DNA of 64,000 bases from Sphingomonas ginsengisoli An et al. 2013 (GCF_009363895.1 NZ_CP045434.1:1674001-1738000); one strand, 5' to 3'. Shown: positions 25,695 to 36,473, numbered from the stretch's first letter. Numbers and translations: made by a program. The notes: generated from the sequence alone by a model not told the origin.

Positions 25695-26329
25695 GCCGTC
25701 GCTCCCGCCACTTCGGCGATCGCCTCGGCGATGTTCGAATAAGCGCCGCAGCGGCAGATGTTGCCGCTCATCCGCTCGCGCAGCTCCATATTGCTGAGCT
25801 TCGGAGCATCGGCTGGATCGGCCTGCACATAGCTCGGGATCCCGCGCTTGATCTCGTCGAGCACCGCGACCGCCGAGCAGATCTGGCCGGGCGTGCAATA
25901 GCCGCACTGGTAGCCGTCGTGCTTGACGAAGGCGGCCTGCATCGGATGCAGCCGGTCGGGGCTGCCGAGGCCTTCGATCGTGGTCACCTTGTCGCCCTGA
26001 TGCTGGACCGCGAGGCTCAGGCAGCTGTTGATCCGCTGGCCGTTGAGCAGCACCGTGCAGGCGCCGCACTGGCCGTGGTCGCAGCCCTTCTTGGTACCGG
26101 TCAGGTGGAGGTGCTCGCGCAGGGCGTCGAGCAACGTGGTGCGGGTGTCGAGGTTGAGCTGCTCGGGCCGGCCGTTGACCTCGAACGACACCGGCATGGT
26201 CGTCGGCGCCGGCCCCGGTAACGGGCGGGCGATCGCCTCCATCCCTGGCGTCGTCACCACCGCGGCAGAGGCCGCGCCGCTGACCAGCACGCCGCGCCGC
26301 GACACGGGCAGAGCATCGGATTTGCTCAT
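25691..26329 (-). CDS. paoA: Aldehyde oxidoreductase, 2Fe-2S subunit with Tat signal
   Basis: 212 residues from ATG 26329. The N-terminus [17 protein letters not shown] is a twin-arginine signal. [16 protein letters not shown] with a following Cys (about 83, 88, 91, 103) binds the plant-type 2Fe-2S cluster. [11 protein letters not shown] and GNICRCGAY bind the second. It is the first gene of the six-gene operon running to moaA, divergent from the 5-oxoprolinase operon across about 160 bases. Confidence 0.88.
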   Translation of the reverse strand: MSKSDALPVSRRGVLVSGAASAAVVTTPGMEAIARPLPGPAPTTMPVSFEVNGRPEQLNLDTRTTLLDALREHLHLTGTKKGCDHGQCGACTVLLNGQRINSCLSLAVQHQGDKVTTIEGLGSPDRLHPMQAAFVKHDGYQCGYCTPGQICSAVAVLDEIKRGIPSYVQADPADAPKLSNMELRERMSGNICRCGAYSNIAEAIAEVAGATA

Positions 26330-26491
26330 GGCTAAGAAACCTTTGAAAATTGGCCCACCGGTACCGAAGAACATCCAAACGCACGAAAAGCCGAACGGGC
26401 TTCCCTATCGGTAGAAAAACATCGCTCGGGAAATCGGCGAACTGGTGTCGCACGGTTGAGCCCCGCGCCCGGCTCTGCTCTAGCGGCACAG
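26330..26491. promoter_or_regulatory. Divergent intergenic region, paoA and 5-oxoprolinase operons
   Basis: About 160 bases between two oppositely directed operon heads. It must hold both promoters. I see no confident -35/-10 pair or terminator. A GCCGAACGGGC...CCCTATCGG stretch is weakly symmetrical. The actual start of the plus-strand gene could lie within it, at TTG 26456. Confidence 0.4.
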
Positions 26492-29400
26492 GTGAGCCGC
26501 AGCTGGTCCTTCGCCATCGACCGTGGTGGCACCTTCACCGACGTGATCGCGACCAGCTCGGACGGTGAGCAGCGGGTGCTCAAGCTCCTGTCCGAAAATC
26601 CACGCCATTATCCCGACGCCGCGCTGGAAGCGATCCGCCAGGTGTTGGCGGACAGCGGCGGCGCGGTCGCCGGGGTGCGGATGGGCACCACCGTCGCGAC
26701 CAATGCGCTGCTTGAGCGCAAGGGCGAGCGGACGGCGCTGGTCACCACCCGCGGCTTCGCCGATGCGCTGCGGATCGGCACCCAGGCTCGGCCCGAGATT
26801 TTCGCACGGCACATCATCCTGCCCGATCTGCTCCACAGCGCGGTGGTCGAGGTCGACGAGCGGGTCGGCGCGTCGGGTGAAATCCTGTGGCCGCTGGACG
26901 AGGCGGCGGCGCGGATTGCGCTGGAGCGGCTGCGCGACGACGGCTTCGACAGCCTGGCCATCCTGCTGATGCACGGCTGGGCCTTTCCCGCGCACGAAGC
27001 GCGCCTGGCAGACATCGCCCGCGACCTCGGCTTCGCGCAGGTGTCGGCCAGCCATGAAGTCGCCCCGCTGATCAAGCTCGTCAGCCGCGGCGACACCACC
27101 GTCGCCGACGCTTATCTGTCGCCGGTGCTGCGGCGCTACGTCGACCGGGTGGCGGCGGGGCTGCCGGCAGATACCGAGCTCAGCTTCATGCAATCGAACG
27201 GCGGACTCACCGCGGCCCAGGCATTTCGCGGCAAGGACGCGATACTGTCGGGGCCGGCGGGCGGGGTGGTCGGGATGGTCGCCGCCTCGGCGCCGCACGG
27301 CAACGAGCGGCTGATCGGCTTCGACATGGGCGGGACCTCGACCGACGTCTCGCACTACGCCGGGCAATATGAGCTCGCCGAGGAGAGCCTGGTCGCCGGG
27401 GTGCGCGTCCGCGCGCCGATGATGCAGATCAACACGGTCGCGGCGGGCGGCGGCTCGATCTGCCGGTTCGACGGCCAGCGCTTCCGCGTCGGCCCGGAGT
27501 CGGCGGGCGCGGACCCGGGGCCGGCCTGCTACCGCAACGGCGGCCCGCTGACGGTGACCGACTGCAACCTCCTGCTCGGCCGGATCGTCCCAGACCAATT
27601 CCCCGCGGTGTTCGGTCCAGCCGGCGACCAGCCGCTCGACCGCGCGGCGGCCGCAGCGCGGCTTGCCGAGGTTACCGCCGCGGTTCGCGCCGTCGGCCTC
27701 GGCACGCCGGACGCGGACGAGGTGGCCGCTGGCTTCATCACCATCGCGGTCGAGCATATGGCCGCGGCGATCCGCAAGATTTCCACCGCGCGCGGGCACG
27801 ACGTGTCGCGCTATACGCTGGCCTGCTTCGGCGGCGCGGGCGGGCAGCATGCCTGCGCGGTGGCCGACCGGCTGGGCATCGCGCGCATCCTGATCCACCC
27901 GCTCGCCGGGGTGCTGTCGGCGTTCGGCATCGGCCTTGCGGCCCGAAAGGCGATCCGCGAGCGCAGCTGGCGCCAGCCGCTCGGCAGCGACTTCCAGGCG
28001 GCGATCGACGCTCTTGGGAACGAGGCCCGCCAACACCTGCATTTGCAGGGTGTGGCCGCGACCGCCATGGTGATTGAGCATCGCGCACGGCTCCGGCTCG
28101 AGGGCAGCGATTTTCCGCTAGAACTTCCGCTGGGCGAGGCGACGGCGCTCCGCCGCGATTTTCACCGGCTGCATCGGCAGCGCTTCGGCTATTCCGACGA
28201 AGAGGGGCCGGTGATCGTCGAGACGCTGATCGCCGAGGCCCGGGAGCTGGGCGCGGAATCGGCGGTGGCTAGCGCCGCGGCCGGTAACGGGGCGGTACCG
28301 AGCGGCGACGGGACCTGGCCCTGCTATCGCCGTGACGAACTGTCCGCGGACCAGCGCATCGCCGGCCCCGCCCTGATCATCGACGCCGCTTCGACCACCG
28401 TGGTCGAAGCCGGCTGGCGCGCCGACCGGGCAAGCGACGGCACGCTGGTGCTGACGCGCGCGGTGCCGCTCGAGCGCGCCCGCGCGGGCGGCACTTCGGT
28501 CGACCCGATCCGGCTCGAAATCTTCAACAAGCTGTTCATGGCGATCGCCGAGGAGATGGGCGTCGCGCTCCAGTCGACCGCGACCTCGATCAACATCAAG
28601 GAGCGGCTCGATTTCAGCTGCGCGATCTTCGACGCTGCCGGTGCCCTGATCGCCAACGCCCCGCACATCCCGGTCCACCTCGGCAGCATGGGCGAGAGCA
28701 TCAAGACGATCATCGCGCGGCGCGGCGGCGGAGCCGACGCGCGCGGCATCCGGCGCGGCGACGCCTACATGCTCAACGACCCCTATCGCGGGGGCACCCA
28801 CCTGCCCGACATCACGGTGATCGTTCCGGTCTTCCTGACCGGCGACGACAACCCGTCCGCCTTCGTCGCCGCGCGCGGCCATCATGCCGACGTTGGCGGG
28901 ATCGCCCCCGGCTCGATGCCTCCCGACAGCCGCAACATCGCTGACGAGGGCGTGCTGATCGACAATGTGCTGCTGGTCGACGAGGGCCGCCTATGCGAGG
29001 CGGAAACGGTCGCGTTGCTGACCGCCGGCGCGTTTCCGGCGCGGCGGCCCGATCGCACCCTCGCCGATCTCAAGGCTCAGCTAGCCGCCTGCAGCCGGGG
29101 CGAGGCGCTGCTTCGCGCCGCGGCGGACGAGCACGGGGCTGAAGTCGTCGCGGCCTTCATGGGTCACGTGCTCGCCAATGCCGAGGAATCGGTGCGGCAG
29201 CTGCTCGGGCGGCTCGACGATGGCGCCTTCGCCTACCCGATGGACAATGGCGCGGAGGTCAAGGTCGCTATCCGTGTCGACCGCGAACGGCGCGCCGCCA
29301 CTTTCGACTTCACCGGCACCAGCGCCCAGCGGCCCGATAATTTCAACGCCCCGCGCGCAATCGCCCGCGCCGCTGCGCTTTATGTCGTGCGAACGCTCAT

Positions 29401-30046
29401 CGACGACGACATTCCCTTGAACGACGGCTGCCTCGCACCGGTGACCCTGGTCGTTCCCCAAGGCTCGATGCTGGCGCCTGACTTTCCGGCCGCGGTGGTC
29501 GCCGGCAATGTCGAGACCAGCCAGGTCGTCACCGACGCGCTGTTCGCCGCGACCGGCCGGTTGGCGCCGAGCCAGGGGACGATGAACAACTTCACCTTCG
29601 GCAACGCGCGCCACCAATATTATGAGACGATCTGCGGCGGGTCGGGCGCGGGGCCCGACCATGACGGGACGGCGGCGGTGCAGACCCACATGACCAACAG
29701 CCGGCTGACCGATCCCGAGATCCTCGAGAGCCGGCTGCCGGTGCGGCTCGAGCGCTTCGCCATCCGCCGCGGTTCGGGCGGCGACGGACGACACCGGGGC
29801 GGCGACGGGGTCATCCGCGAAATGACCTTTCTCGAGCCGATGCGCGCCAATATCCTTGCCAACCGCCGGCGGATCGCTCCGCGAGGCCTCGCCGGCGGCG
29901 GCGACGCCGCGCCCGGACGCAATTGGGTCGAGCGCGCCGACGGCACCGTCGAAGAGCTGACCGCCACCGGTCACGCCGAGATGGCGCCCGGCGACCGCTT
30001 CATCATCGAGACGCCGGGCGGCGCCGGCTGGGGAGAGCCCGAATGA
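26492..30046 (+). CDS. 5-oxoprolinase (ATP-hydrolysing), hydantoinase A/B fusion
   Basis: About 1184 residues from GTG 26492; TTG 26456 is an in-frame alternative. [14 protein letters not shown] is the N-terminal ATP-binding signature of the hydantoinase A part and [15 protein letters not shown] the second. From about residue 670 ([19 protein letters not shown]) the hydantoinase B part follows, with [15 protein letters not shown] and [12 protein letters not shown]. Fused A/B proteins of this length are 5-oxoprolinases that open 5-oxoproline to glutamate with ATP; N-methylhydantoinases or acetophenone carboxylases are less likely for a single fused chain. Its stop overlaps the DUF969 start (ATGA). 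Confidence 0.85.
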   Translation: MSRSWSFAIDRGGTFTDVIATSSDGEQRVLKLLSENPRHYPDAALEAIRQVLADSGGAVAGVRMGTTVATNALLERKGERTALVTTRGFADALRIGTQARPEIFARHIILPDLLHSAVVEVDERVGASGEILWPLDEAAARIALERLRDDGFDSLAILLMHGWAFPAHEARLADIARDLGFAQVSASHEVAPLIKLVSRGDTTVADAYLSPVLRRYVDRVAAGLPADTELSFMQSNGGLTAAQAFRGKDAILSGPAGGVVGMVAASAPHGNERLIGFDMGGTSTDVSHYAGQYELAEESLVAGVRVRAPMMQINTVAAGGGSICRFDGQRFRVGPESAGADPGPACYRNGGPLTVTDCNLLLGRIVPDQFPAVFGPAGDQPLDRAAAAARLAEVTAAVRAVGLGTPDADEVAAGFITIAVEHMAAAIRKISTARGHDVSRYTLACFGGAGGQHACAVADRLGIARILIHPLAGVLSAFGIGLAARKAIRERSWRQPLGSDFQAAIDALGNEARQHLHLQGVAATAMVIEHRARLRLEGSDFPLELPLGEATALRRDFHRLHRQRFGYSDEEGPVIVETLIAEARELGAESAVASAAAGNGAVPSGDGTWPCYRRDELSADQRIAGPALIIDAASTTVVEAGWRADRASDGTLVLTRAVPLERARAGGTSVDPIRLEIFNKLFMAIAEEMGVALQSTATSINIKERLDFSCAIFDAAGALIANAPHIPVHLGSMGESIKTIIARRGGGADARGIRRGDAYMLNDPYRGGTHLPDITVIVPVFLTGDDNPSAFVAARGHHADVGGIAPGSMPPDSRNIADEGVLIDNVLLVDEGRLCEAETVALLTAGAFPARRPDRTLADLKAQLAACSRGEALLRAAADEHGAEVVAAFMGHVLANAEESVRQLLGRLDDGAFAYPMDNGAEVKVAIRVDRERRAATFDFTGTSAQRPDNFNAPRAIARAAALYVVRTLIDDDIPLNDGCLAPVTLVVPQGSMLAPDFPAAVVAGNVETSQVVTDALFAATGRLAPSQGTMNNFTFGNARHQYYETICGGSGAGPDHDGTAAVQTHMTNSRLTDPEILESRLPVRLERFAIRRGSGGDGRHRGGDGVIREMTFLEPMRANILANRRRIAPRGLAGGGDAAPGRNWVERADGTVEELTATGHAEMAPGDRFIIETPGGAGWGEPE

Positions 30047-30714
30047 ACTATTGGCCGCTGCTCGGCATCCTGCTCGTCGTCGCCGGCTTCGCGTTGCGAT
30101 GGAACCCGATGCTGGTGGTGACGGCCGCCGCGCTCGCCACCGGGCTGCTCGCCGGGCTCGACCCAGTGGCGGTGGTGTCGACCTTCGGCAAGGCATTCAA
30201 CGACAACCGGATCATCGCGGTGGTGTGGATCGTGCTGCCGGTGATCGGCCTGCTCGAGCGCTACGGGCTGCAGGAGCGCGCAACGGCGCTGATCCGTTCG
30301 ATGCAAGGCGCCACCACGGGCCGCCTCCTCGCGCTCTACCTGGTCTATCGCCAGGTCACCGCCGCGGTCGGGCTGATGTCGACCGCCGGCCAGGCGCAGA
30401 CGGTGCGTCCGCTCGTCGCGCCGATGGCGCTGGCGGCAGCCGAGCAGCAATGGGGACCGCTCGATCCCGCGGTCGCCGAGCGGGTCAAGAGCATGGCCGC
30501 GGCGACCGACAACGTCGGACTGTTCTTCGGCGAGGACATCTTCATCGCGATCGGCTCGATCGTGCTCATCCAGCAGACGCTGGCGGCCGACGGCTATACG
30601 TTGGCGCCGTTCGAGCTGGCGGTGTGGGCAATCCCAAGCGCGGTCGCTGCGTGCCTCATCCACGGCGGACGAATGCTGTGGCTCGACCGCCGGCTGGGTG
30701 GAGCGCGGCGATGA
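30043..30714 (+). CDS. DUF969 membrane protein (putative transporter half)
   Basis: 223 residues from ATG 30043, with an ATGA overlap on both sides. Several hydrophobic helices are visible ([36 protein letters not shown]). The conserved-looking segments are [18 protein letters not shown] and [19 protein letters not shown], the DUF969 pattern. DUF969 always travels with DUF979 and often with pyroglutamate enzymes, so the two are thought to form a carrier for 5-oxoproline or a related compound; this is association, not proof. Confidence 0.8.
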   Translation: MNYWPLLGILLVVAGFALRWNPMLVVTAAALATGLLAGLDPVAVVSTFGKAFNDNRIIAVVWIVLPVIGLLERYGLQERATALIRSMQGATTGRLLALYLVYRQVTAAVGLMSTAGQAQTVRPLVAPMALAAAEQQWGPLDPAVAERVKSMAAATDNVGLFFGEDIFIAIGSIVLIQQTLAADGYTLAPFELAVWAIPSAVAACLIHGGRMLWLDRRLGGARR

Positions 30715-31664
30715 TCAGCATGACGATGCTCTACGCCGTGGTCGGCGTGATGTTCGCCGGCTTCGCCGTGCTGAGCGCGCTCGACCGGCAAAACCCCCGC
30801 CGCCTGGCCAATGCGGCCTTCTGGGGACTGATGGCGCTGAGCCTGCTCGCCGGGGACCGGCTCGGCGACTTCGGCAACGGCCTTCTGGTGCTTGGCTTGG
30901 CCGGGATCGGCGGCTTCAACCTGCTCGGCAAAGGCCGCCCCGCGACGACGTCCACGACCGAGCGCGAAACGTGGTCCGCGAAACTCGGCAACCGCTTGTT
31001 TCTGCCGGCCCTGATCATCCCGGCAGTCGCGCTCGTCGGGACGCTGGCCGTCGCCTACACGCCGCTCGGAACGCTCGGATTGTTCGAGCCCAAGCGCGAG
31101 ACCTATGCCCTCCTGATCCTCGGGGCGCTGCTCGCGCTGCACGTGCTGTTCGCTTGGCTGCGTCCGCCCGCCAGCGCCCCGTTGCAGGAAGGTCGCCGGC
31201 TAGTCGACTCGATCGGCTGGGCGCTGGTCCTTCCGCAGATGCTCGCCGCGCTCGGCGCCGTCTTCGCCGCGGCCGGCGTCGGAACGGTCGTCGGCGACAC
31301 AGCGCGCGCGGTCATCCCGGACGGCAGCATCTTCGTCACTGTCCTCGTCTACGCCTTCGGCATGGCGCTGTTCACGATGGTGATGGGCAACGCCTTCGCC
31401 GCCTTTCCGGTGCTGGCCGCCGGGATCGGTGTCCCGCTGCTGATCCAGCAATATCACGGCTCGCCGGCGGTGATCGGCGCGGTAGGGATGCTGGCCGGCT
31501 TCTGTGGGACGCTGCTGACCCCGATGGCCGCCAATTTCAATTTGGTGCCGGCGGCCCTGCTCGACCTCAAGGACCGCTACGGCGTGATCCGCGCGCAGGT
31601 GGCGACCGCGGTTCCGCTGCTGCTTTTCAACACATTGCTCATTTACTGGGTGGCGTTCCGATGA
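30711..31664 (+). CDS. DUF979 membrane protein (putative transporter half)
   Basis: 317 residues from ATG 30711, overlapping DUF969 (ATGA). About nine hydrophobic helices. AFGMALFTMVMGNAFAAFPV and GFCGTLLTPMAANFNLVPAAL are the typical DUF979 segments; the second resembles re-entrant loops of ion-coupled carriers. Paired with DUF969 and downstream of 5-oxoprolinase, it probably imports the substrate of that enzyme. Confidence 0.8.
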   Translation: MISMTMLYAVVGVMFAGFAVLSALDRQNPRRLANAAFWGLMALSLLAGDRLGDFGNGLLVLGLAGIGGFNLLGKGRPATTSTTERETWSAKLGNRLFLPALIIPAVALVGTLAVAYTPLGTLGLFEPKRETYALLILGALLALHVLFAWLRPPASAPLQEGRRLVDSIGWALVLPQMLAALGAVFAAAGVGTVVGDTARAVIPDGSIFVTVLVYAFGMALFTMVMGNAFAAFPVLAAGIGVPLLIQQYHGSPAVIGAVGMLAGFCGTLLTPMAANFNLVPAALLDLKDRYGVIRAQVATAVPLLLFNTLLIYWVAFR

Positions 31665-32653
31665 TCGAACTGACAACCGCCACTGCCGGGCAGATGGTGC
31701 GCATCGCGCTGGGGCATGTCACGCGCGAATATCCGCACAAGCTCGACCACGTCCTGCTGAGCGACGCGGACGCGCAGCCGCCGCGCGCGCTTCACCCGAT
31801 CTTTTTCGGCAGCTTCGACTGGCACAGCTGCGTTCACGGCTGGTGGACGCTGCTCACGCTGCGGCGCCTCCATCCCGCGCTGCCCGAAGCCGGCTCGATC
31901 GCCGAGTTGGCCGACGCGAGCTTCTCCGCCGCCAAGGTCGCTGGTGAGCTGGCCTATCTCGAGCGCCCTCTGTCGGGCGGGTTTGAGCGGCCCTATGGCT
32001 GGGCGTGGCTGCTCGCCCTGCACGGCGAGGCTGCTCGTCACTCCGATCGGGCTTGGGCCGCCGCGCTTGAGCCGCTCGCCCGCGCCTTCGCCGAGCGGCT
32101 GCGCGGCTACCTTGCAGTGCTGACCTATCCGATCCGCACCGGCACCCATTTCAACACTGCCTTCGCCTTGGTCCTGGCGCACGAATGGGCCGTCGAGTTC
32201 GATCCTTCGCTTGCGCAAGCCATCGCCGAGCGGACCTGGGCGTGGTTCGGCGGCGACCGCGACTGCCAGGCGTGGGAGCCCAGCGGCGACGATTTCCTGT
32301 CCCCGGCGTGGATCGAAGCGCTGGCGATGGCGCGCTGCTGCCCCGACCGGTTCGACTGGTGGTTCGCCGCTTTCCTCCCCCGCGCCGGGGAGCGCGCGCC
32401 GGAAACGCTCTTCACTCCCGCCACGGTCAGCGACCGTTCCGACGGCAAGATCGCCCATCTCGACGGGCTCAACCTCAGCCGAGCCTGGTGTCAGCGGAGG
32501 CTGGCGGGGACGGTCGGGCCGGCACTAGCGGCCACGCTTCGCAGCGCCGCCGTCGAGCATCTCGCCGCCGCCTGGCCGCACCTCCAAGGCGACTATGCCG
32601 GCGAGCACTGGCTCGCCACTTTCGCGCTGCTGGCGCTGCTCGCCGCCGGCTAG
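31661..32653 (+). CDS. DUF2891 protein
   Basis: 330 residues from ATG 31661 (ATGA overlap). HPIFFGSFDWHSCVHGWW near residue 45 is the hallmark of DUF2891, with several His residues and an alpha-helical toroid-like layout rich in Trp. LTYPIRTGTHFNTAFALVLA and ACQAWEPSGDDFLSP-like segments also belong to the family. No signal peptide. The function is unknown. The operon context suggests a hydrolytic step in 5-oxoproline or gamma-glutamyl metabolism. Its stop overlaps that of the convergent HerA-like gene. Confidence 0.8.
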   Translation: MIELTTATAGQMVRIALGHVTREYPHKLDHVLLSDADAQPPRALHPIFFGSFDWHSCVHGWWTLLTLRRLHPALPEAGSIAELADASFSAAKVAGELAYLERPLSGGFERPYGWAWLLALHGEAARHSDRAWAAALEPLARAFAERLRGYLAVLTYPIRTGTHFNTAFALVLAHEWAVEFDPSLAQAIAERTWAWFGGDRDCQAWEPSGDDFLSPAWIEALAMARCCPDRFDWWFAAFLPRAGERAPETLFTPATVSDRSDGKIAHLDGLNLSRAWCQRRLAGTVGPALAATLRSAAVEHLAAAWPHLQGDYAGEHWLATFALLALLAAG

Positions 32654-34107
32654 GCGGCCGTCGGTGCGGTGCTGAGCCCGAGGGCCGGCACGCCGATCGA
32701 GCGCCGCCCGCCGAAGTCGGTCCGCAACACGATCAGGCCGAGCTTCTCGAGATGCTCGACTAGCCGGCGAATGCGGCCGGGCGAGCTGGTCCCATAAATC
32801 CGCGCCAGCGCGGCATCGTCGGGACCGGGCTCCCCCTGCTGGGCGGCGCAGGCGATTAAGAGATAGGGGCCGAGCAGGTCGTCGGGCACGTCCCGAGCCG
32901 AGGACAGCACCGGCCGCCACGCGTCGTCGCCCGGGTCGGCAATTCCCGCCGCGGCCATGGCGAACCGCCGCCGGAAAGAATCGAGGTCGAGCTCGCGCCC
33001 GGTCAGCCCACGCATTCGCGCCCGCACCGAGAAGTCCTGGTAGAGCGACGGCAGCGGCTGGAAGGTGCTGCCCTCATCGGCGGCCATCTCGGCCAGGATC
33101 GCCGCCAACGCCGGACCGAAATCGACGGGGGACGAAGCGGCGTCCGCGATGGTTGCTTCGGGCACGCCTTGGTCCGCGATGCGCTCGATCAATGCCTCAG
33201 CCGAGACCGGTGCCGGTGCCGGGTCGCGCGGCGGCAGGGGCAAGGCGGGCTCGCTCTCCTCGACCATCAACAGCGCCTCAAGGTCGGCCTTTGCGAGTTC
33301 CGGCAATGGGGTCAGCGCGTGGCCGCCGCCGCGGGTCGCGGTCCGTACCTGGCCAATCCGCACCGCCACCGGCCGCCGGCTGATCGCCGGGCCCAGCCCG
33401 AGGAAGTGGCCCCGGTCGAGGTCGCGAATCTGCTCGGCCTGGCGTCTTTCCATGCCGAGCAGGTCGGCCGCCCGCGCCATGTCGATGTCGAGGAAGGTCC
33501 GGCCCATCAGGAAGTTGGAGGCTTCCGCCGCGACATTCTTGGCAAGCTTGGCAAGCCGCTGGGTGGCAATCACTCCGGCCAGCCCGCGCTTGCGGCCGCG
33601 GCACATCAGATTGGTCATCGCCGCCAGCGACACCCGCCGGGCATCGTCGCTGACTTCGCCGGCGGCGGCAGGCGCGAACAATTGCGCCTCATCGACCACC
33701 ACCATCGCCGGATACCACCACTCGCGGGGGGCATCGAACAACGCCGACAGGAAGCGCGCGGCGCATTTCATCTGGCCGTCAATCTCGAGCCCGTCGAGCG
33801 CGAGCACCACCGACGCACGATGCTCGCGCACCCGCGCCGCCACCCGCGCGACCTCGGCGTCGCCGAGCGCCGCGCCATCGACGACGATGTGACCGAACGG
33901 CTCGGCCAGCGTGACGAAGTCGCCTTCGGGATCGATCACGATCTGCTGCACCAGCCCCGCGCTCTCTTCGAGCAGGCGGCGCAGCAGGTGCGACTTTCCC
34001 GACCCGCTGTTGCCCTGGACGAGCAAGCGGGTGGCCAACAATTCCTCGATGTCGACGGTGACCTCGGCACCCCCCGGCGCGGCCCCGATCACGATGGATG
34101 CACTCAC
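32650..34107 (-). CDS. HerA-like hexameric ATPase (DUF87)
   Basis: 485 residues. Walker A is GNSGSGKSH at residues 32-40. AMVVVDEAQLF is the Walker B region, followed by MCRGRKRGLAGVIATQR, all typical of HerA/FtsK-class DNA translocases. The C-terminal 150 residues look like a winged-helix module (LARIYGTSSPGRIRRLVEHLEKLGLI). No NurA nuclease partner is next to it, so it may act alone or with a distant partner. It is a monocistronic minus-strand gene between a convergent DUF2891 gene and the catalase. Confidence 0.8.
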   Translation of the reverse strand: MSASIVIGAAPGGAEVTVDIEELLATRLLVQGNSGSGKSHLLRRLLEESAGLVQQIVIDPEGDFVTLAEPFGHIVVDGAALGDAEVARVAARVREHRASVVLALDGLEIDGQMKCAARFLSALFDAPREWWYPAMVVVDEAQLFAPAAAGEVSDDARRVSLAAMTNLMCRGRKRGLAGVIATQRLAKLAKNVAAEASNFLMGRTFLDIDMARAADLLGMERRQAEQIRDLDRGHFLGLGPAISRRPVAVRIGQVRTATRGGGHALTPLPELAKADLEALLMVEESEPALPLPPRDPAPAPVSAEALIERIADQGVPEATIADAASSPVDFGPALAAILAEMAADEGSTFQPLPSLYQDFSVRARMRGLTGRELDLDSFRRRFAMAAAGIADPGDDAWRPVLSSARDVPDDLLGPYLLIACAAQQGEPGPDDAALARIYGTSSPGRIRRLVEHLEKLGLIVLRTDFGGRRSIGVPALGLSTAPTAA

Positions 34108-34219
34108 CGGTCAAGGCTTTACCGTCGCCACGCGACCCCGCAACCCGCGATCGGGCGGTCGCGACGGGTTGGCCGGTGAGTGCGGCGCGACGGACCCACT
34201 TGCCCGCCGCGCCGCCGGA

Positions 34220-35752
34220 TCATTTTGCCATCTCGGGTTCGCGGATCGCTTCGGCCGAGGCCATGCCTGCTTCCTGCGACTTGCCGCCGAGCAGGTCGCG
34301 CACGGCCTGCTCGACCTTGCGCCCGGTCTCCTCGTCGATCTTGCGCCAGTAATCGAAGGCGCGCTGGAGGATCGGTTCGCTGACGCCGTCCGCAAGGTGG
34401 CCGGCGATGTTCTGGACCAGCCGCTCGCGCTGCGCATCGTCCATCACGTTGCGGATGAGCGCGCGCGGCTGACTGAAATCATCATCGTCCTCGCGCAGCG
34501 TATAGGCCTTGCGGACCATCTCGCCGTCGGCGTACCAGGTCGCCTCGCCGCCGACCTGCGGCTGCGCCGCGGGACCGCCATAGCTGTTGGGCGCATAGAC
34601 CGGGTCGACCGCGTTCACGACCCGCATCGCGCCGCCGCGCGAGTAGCTGTGGACCTCGGTCTTGGGCGCGTTGACCGGAATCTGCTTGTAGTTGACGCCA
34701 AGCCGATGGCGGTGCGCGTCGGCATAAGCGAAACCGCGCGCGAGCAGCATCTTGTCGGGGGACAGGCCGACGCCGGGCACCATGTTGTTGGGCTCGAACG
34801 CCAGCTGCTCAATCTGCGTGTCCCAGTCGACCGGGTTGGTGGTGAGCGTGAGCTTGCCCACCTCGATCAGCGGATAGTCGCCGTGCGGCCAGACTTTCGT
34901 CAGGTCGAACGGGTTGAAGCGGTAGGTCTTGGCCTCTTCGAACGGCATGACCTGCCACTTGAGCGTCCAGCTGGGATATTCGCCCTTGGCGACATGCTCG
35001 AACAGGTCGCGGCGGTGATAGTCGCCATCCACACCCGCCAGCCGGTCGGCCTCGTCCTGGTCGAGATAGCCATCGCCGCTCTCGGTGCCGACGTCGGTCA
35101 GCCAATGGAACTTGACCCAGAATTTTTCGCCGGCCTCGTTGATCAGCATGTAGGTGTGGCTGCCGTAGCCGTTCATCTCGCGCCAGTTCTTGGGAATGCC
35201 GCGGTCGCCCATGAGGTAGGTGACCTGGTGCGCGCTTTCGGGGCTCAGCGTCCAAAAATCCCACTGCATGTCATGGTCGCGCAGGCCGTTGTCGGCGCGG
35301 CGCTTCTGGCTGCGGATGAAGTGCTGGAACTTGAGCGGATCGCGGATGAAGAAGACCGGCGTGTTGTTGCCGACCATGTCGAAATTGCCGTCCTCGGTGT
35401 AGAGTTTGACCGAGAAGCCGCGCGGGTCGCGCCAGGTGTCGGGACTGCCGCGTTCGCCCGCAACGGTCGAGAAGCGAGCCGCCGCCTCGCTCTTCGCGCC
35501 CGGCTGGAAGATCTTGGCCTTGGTGTATTTCGAGACGTCGGCGGTGGTCTCATAGTGACCGAAGGCGCCCGAGCCCTTGGCGTGGGGCTGCCGCTCGGGG
35601 ATCCGCTCGCGGTTGAAGTTGGCCATCTGCTCGATGAGGTAATGGTCGTTGAGGACCAGCGGCCCGTCGCGACCAAGGCTCAGCGAATGCTCGTCGCTCT
35701 GGACGGGAATGCCGGCATCGGTGGTGGTCGGCGGAACGGGGCGATCGGTCAT
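34220..35752 (-). CDS. Monofunctional haem catalase
   Basis: 510 residues, close to clade 1/3 small-subunit catalases. All key residues are present: distal His57 in RQPHAKGSG, Asn130 in VGNNTP, Arg339 and proximal Tyr343 in [22 protein letters not shown] is the haem-side motif. It converts hydrogen peroxide to water and oxygen in the cytoplasm, with no signal peptide. It is independent of the shorter catalase-related gene at 17875. A GGAAC-N18-GTT element stands in the short leader, suggesting general-stress control. Confidence 0.93.
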   Translation of the reverse strand: MTDRPVPPTTTDAGIPVQSDEHSLSLGRDGPLVLNDHYLIEQMANFNRERIPERQPHAKGSGAFGHYETTADVSKYTKAKIFQPGAKSEAAARFSTVAGERGSPDTWRDPRGFSVKLYTEDGNFDMVGNNTPVFFIRDPLKFQHFIRSQKRRADNGLRDHDMQWDFWTLSPESAHQVTYLMGDRGIPKNWREMNGYGSHTYMLINEAGEKFWVKFHWLTDVGTESGDGYLDQDEADRLAGVDGDYHRRDLFEHVAKGEYPSWTLKWQVMPFEEAKTYRFNPFDLTKVWPHGDYPLIEVGKLTLTTNPVDWDTQIEQLAFEPNNMVPGVGLSPDKMLLARGFAYADAHRHRLGVNYKQIPVNAPKTEVHSYSRGGAMRVVNAVDPVYAPNSYGGPAAQPQVGGEATWYADGEMVRKAYTLREDDDDFSQPRALIRNVMDDAQRERLVQNIAGHLADGVSEPILQRAFDYWRKIDEETGRKVEQAVRDLLGGKSQEAGMASAEAIREPEMAK

Positions 35753-35782
35753 GGAGAGGGTCCTCTTGGGCGGTCACACGTG

Positions 35783-35808
35783 AACCTCTCGCCGCTGCCT
35801 CCCGTTCC
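35783..35808 (-). promoter_or_regulatory. Candidate EcfG-type stress promoter upstream of catalase
   Basis: On the minus strand GGAAC (35808-35804) is followed after 18 bases by GTT (35785-35783), about 31 bases before the catalase ATG. This fits the GGAAC-N16/17-cGTT consensus of alphaproteobacterial general-stress sigma factors, except that the base before GTT is G. It is a single visual match. Confidence 0.4.
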
Positions 35809-35879
35809 GCAACTGACCGCAATGTAACCATTATTGGGTAATTCGAGACGGCCAGCCGTCGGCGTTGAATGCGCAGGCG

Positions 35880-36467
35880 ATGACCGTTATCAGCACGGAG
35901 GTGGAGGCCGCTGCCGACTATTACACGATCCTCGGGGTCGATCCGGGCGCCGAGGGAGCGGACATCCGGCTCGCCTACCGCAAGCTCATGCGGCTCTATC
36001 ACCCCGACGTGAACAGGACCGACGAAGCGGCGCGCAAAGCGACCGCGATCAACGAGGCCTATGCCTGTCTCGGCGATCCCGACGAGCGCGCGGCCTACGA
36101 TCATCAGCGCCGGGCTCGCCATTCGCGGCCGGTCTTTACCACTCCGCCAAGCGGCGACGACCATGGCTACCCTCCCCATCGGCCGAGCTGGCAGCCGCAT
36201 CACGCCTACATGGCGGAGATCCATGCCGAACCGCCGCCGACCCGCTGGAAGGTCGTCAGCCTTGGCCTCGCAGCGGTCTTGACCGTGATCACCTTCAAGA
36301 TCACCGCAGAGGTGACCGGTGTGGTAATGGCCCCGCCGCCGCCGATGGTGTTCGTCCAGACCGCCCCCAGCCCGCCGGCAGAGGCCGCGCCCGCCGAACC
36401 GCGTTGCAAGCGGCCCTCCGACGCCGACAGTGGTTGCACCGCACCGAAAGCCGCGCCGTCGCGCTGA
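35880..36467 (+). CDS. J-domain protein with membrane segment
   Basis: 195 residues from ATG 35880 (AGG five bases before; TTG 35865 is an alternative). Residues 12-70 are a DnaJ-type J-domain with HPD at 41-43 (LYHPDVN), so it can stimulate Hsp70 ATPase. There is no Gly/Phe or zinc-finger region. After a Pro/His-rich linker a hydrophobic helix follows at about 126-145 (VVSLGLAAVLTVITF). A Pro-rich tail with two Cys ends the protein. The J-domain would face the cytoplasm. It converges on the protease gene 6 bases away. Confidence 0.75.
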   Translation: MTVISTEVEAAADYYTILGVDPGAEGADIRLAYRKLMRLYHPDVNRTDEAARKATAINEAYACLGDPDERAAYDHQRRARHSRPVFTTPPSGDDHGYPPHRPSWQPHHAYMAEIHAEPPPTRWKVVSLGLAAVLTVITFKITAEVTGVVMAPPPPMVFVQTAPSPPAEAAPAEPRCKRPSDADSGCTAPKAAPSR

Positions 36468-36473
36468 TGATTC

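Noticed and set aside
34220..35752. Suspected loss of catalytic residues in the catalase
   Set aside because: On counting, His57, Asn130, Arg339 and Tyr343 are all present; only a neutral Leu-to-Gly change beside Arg339.
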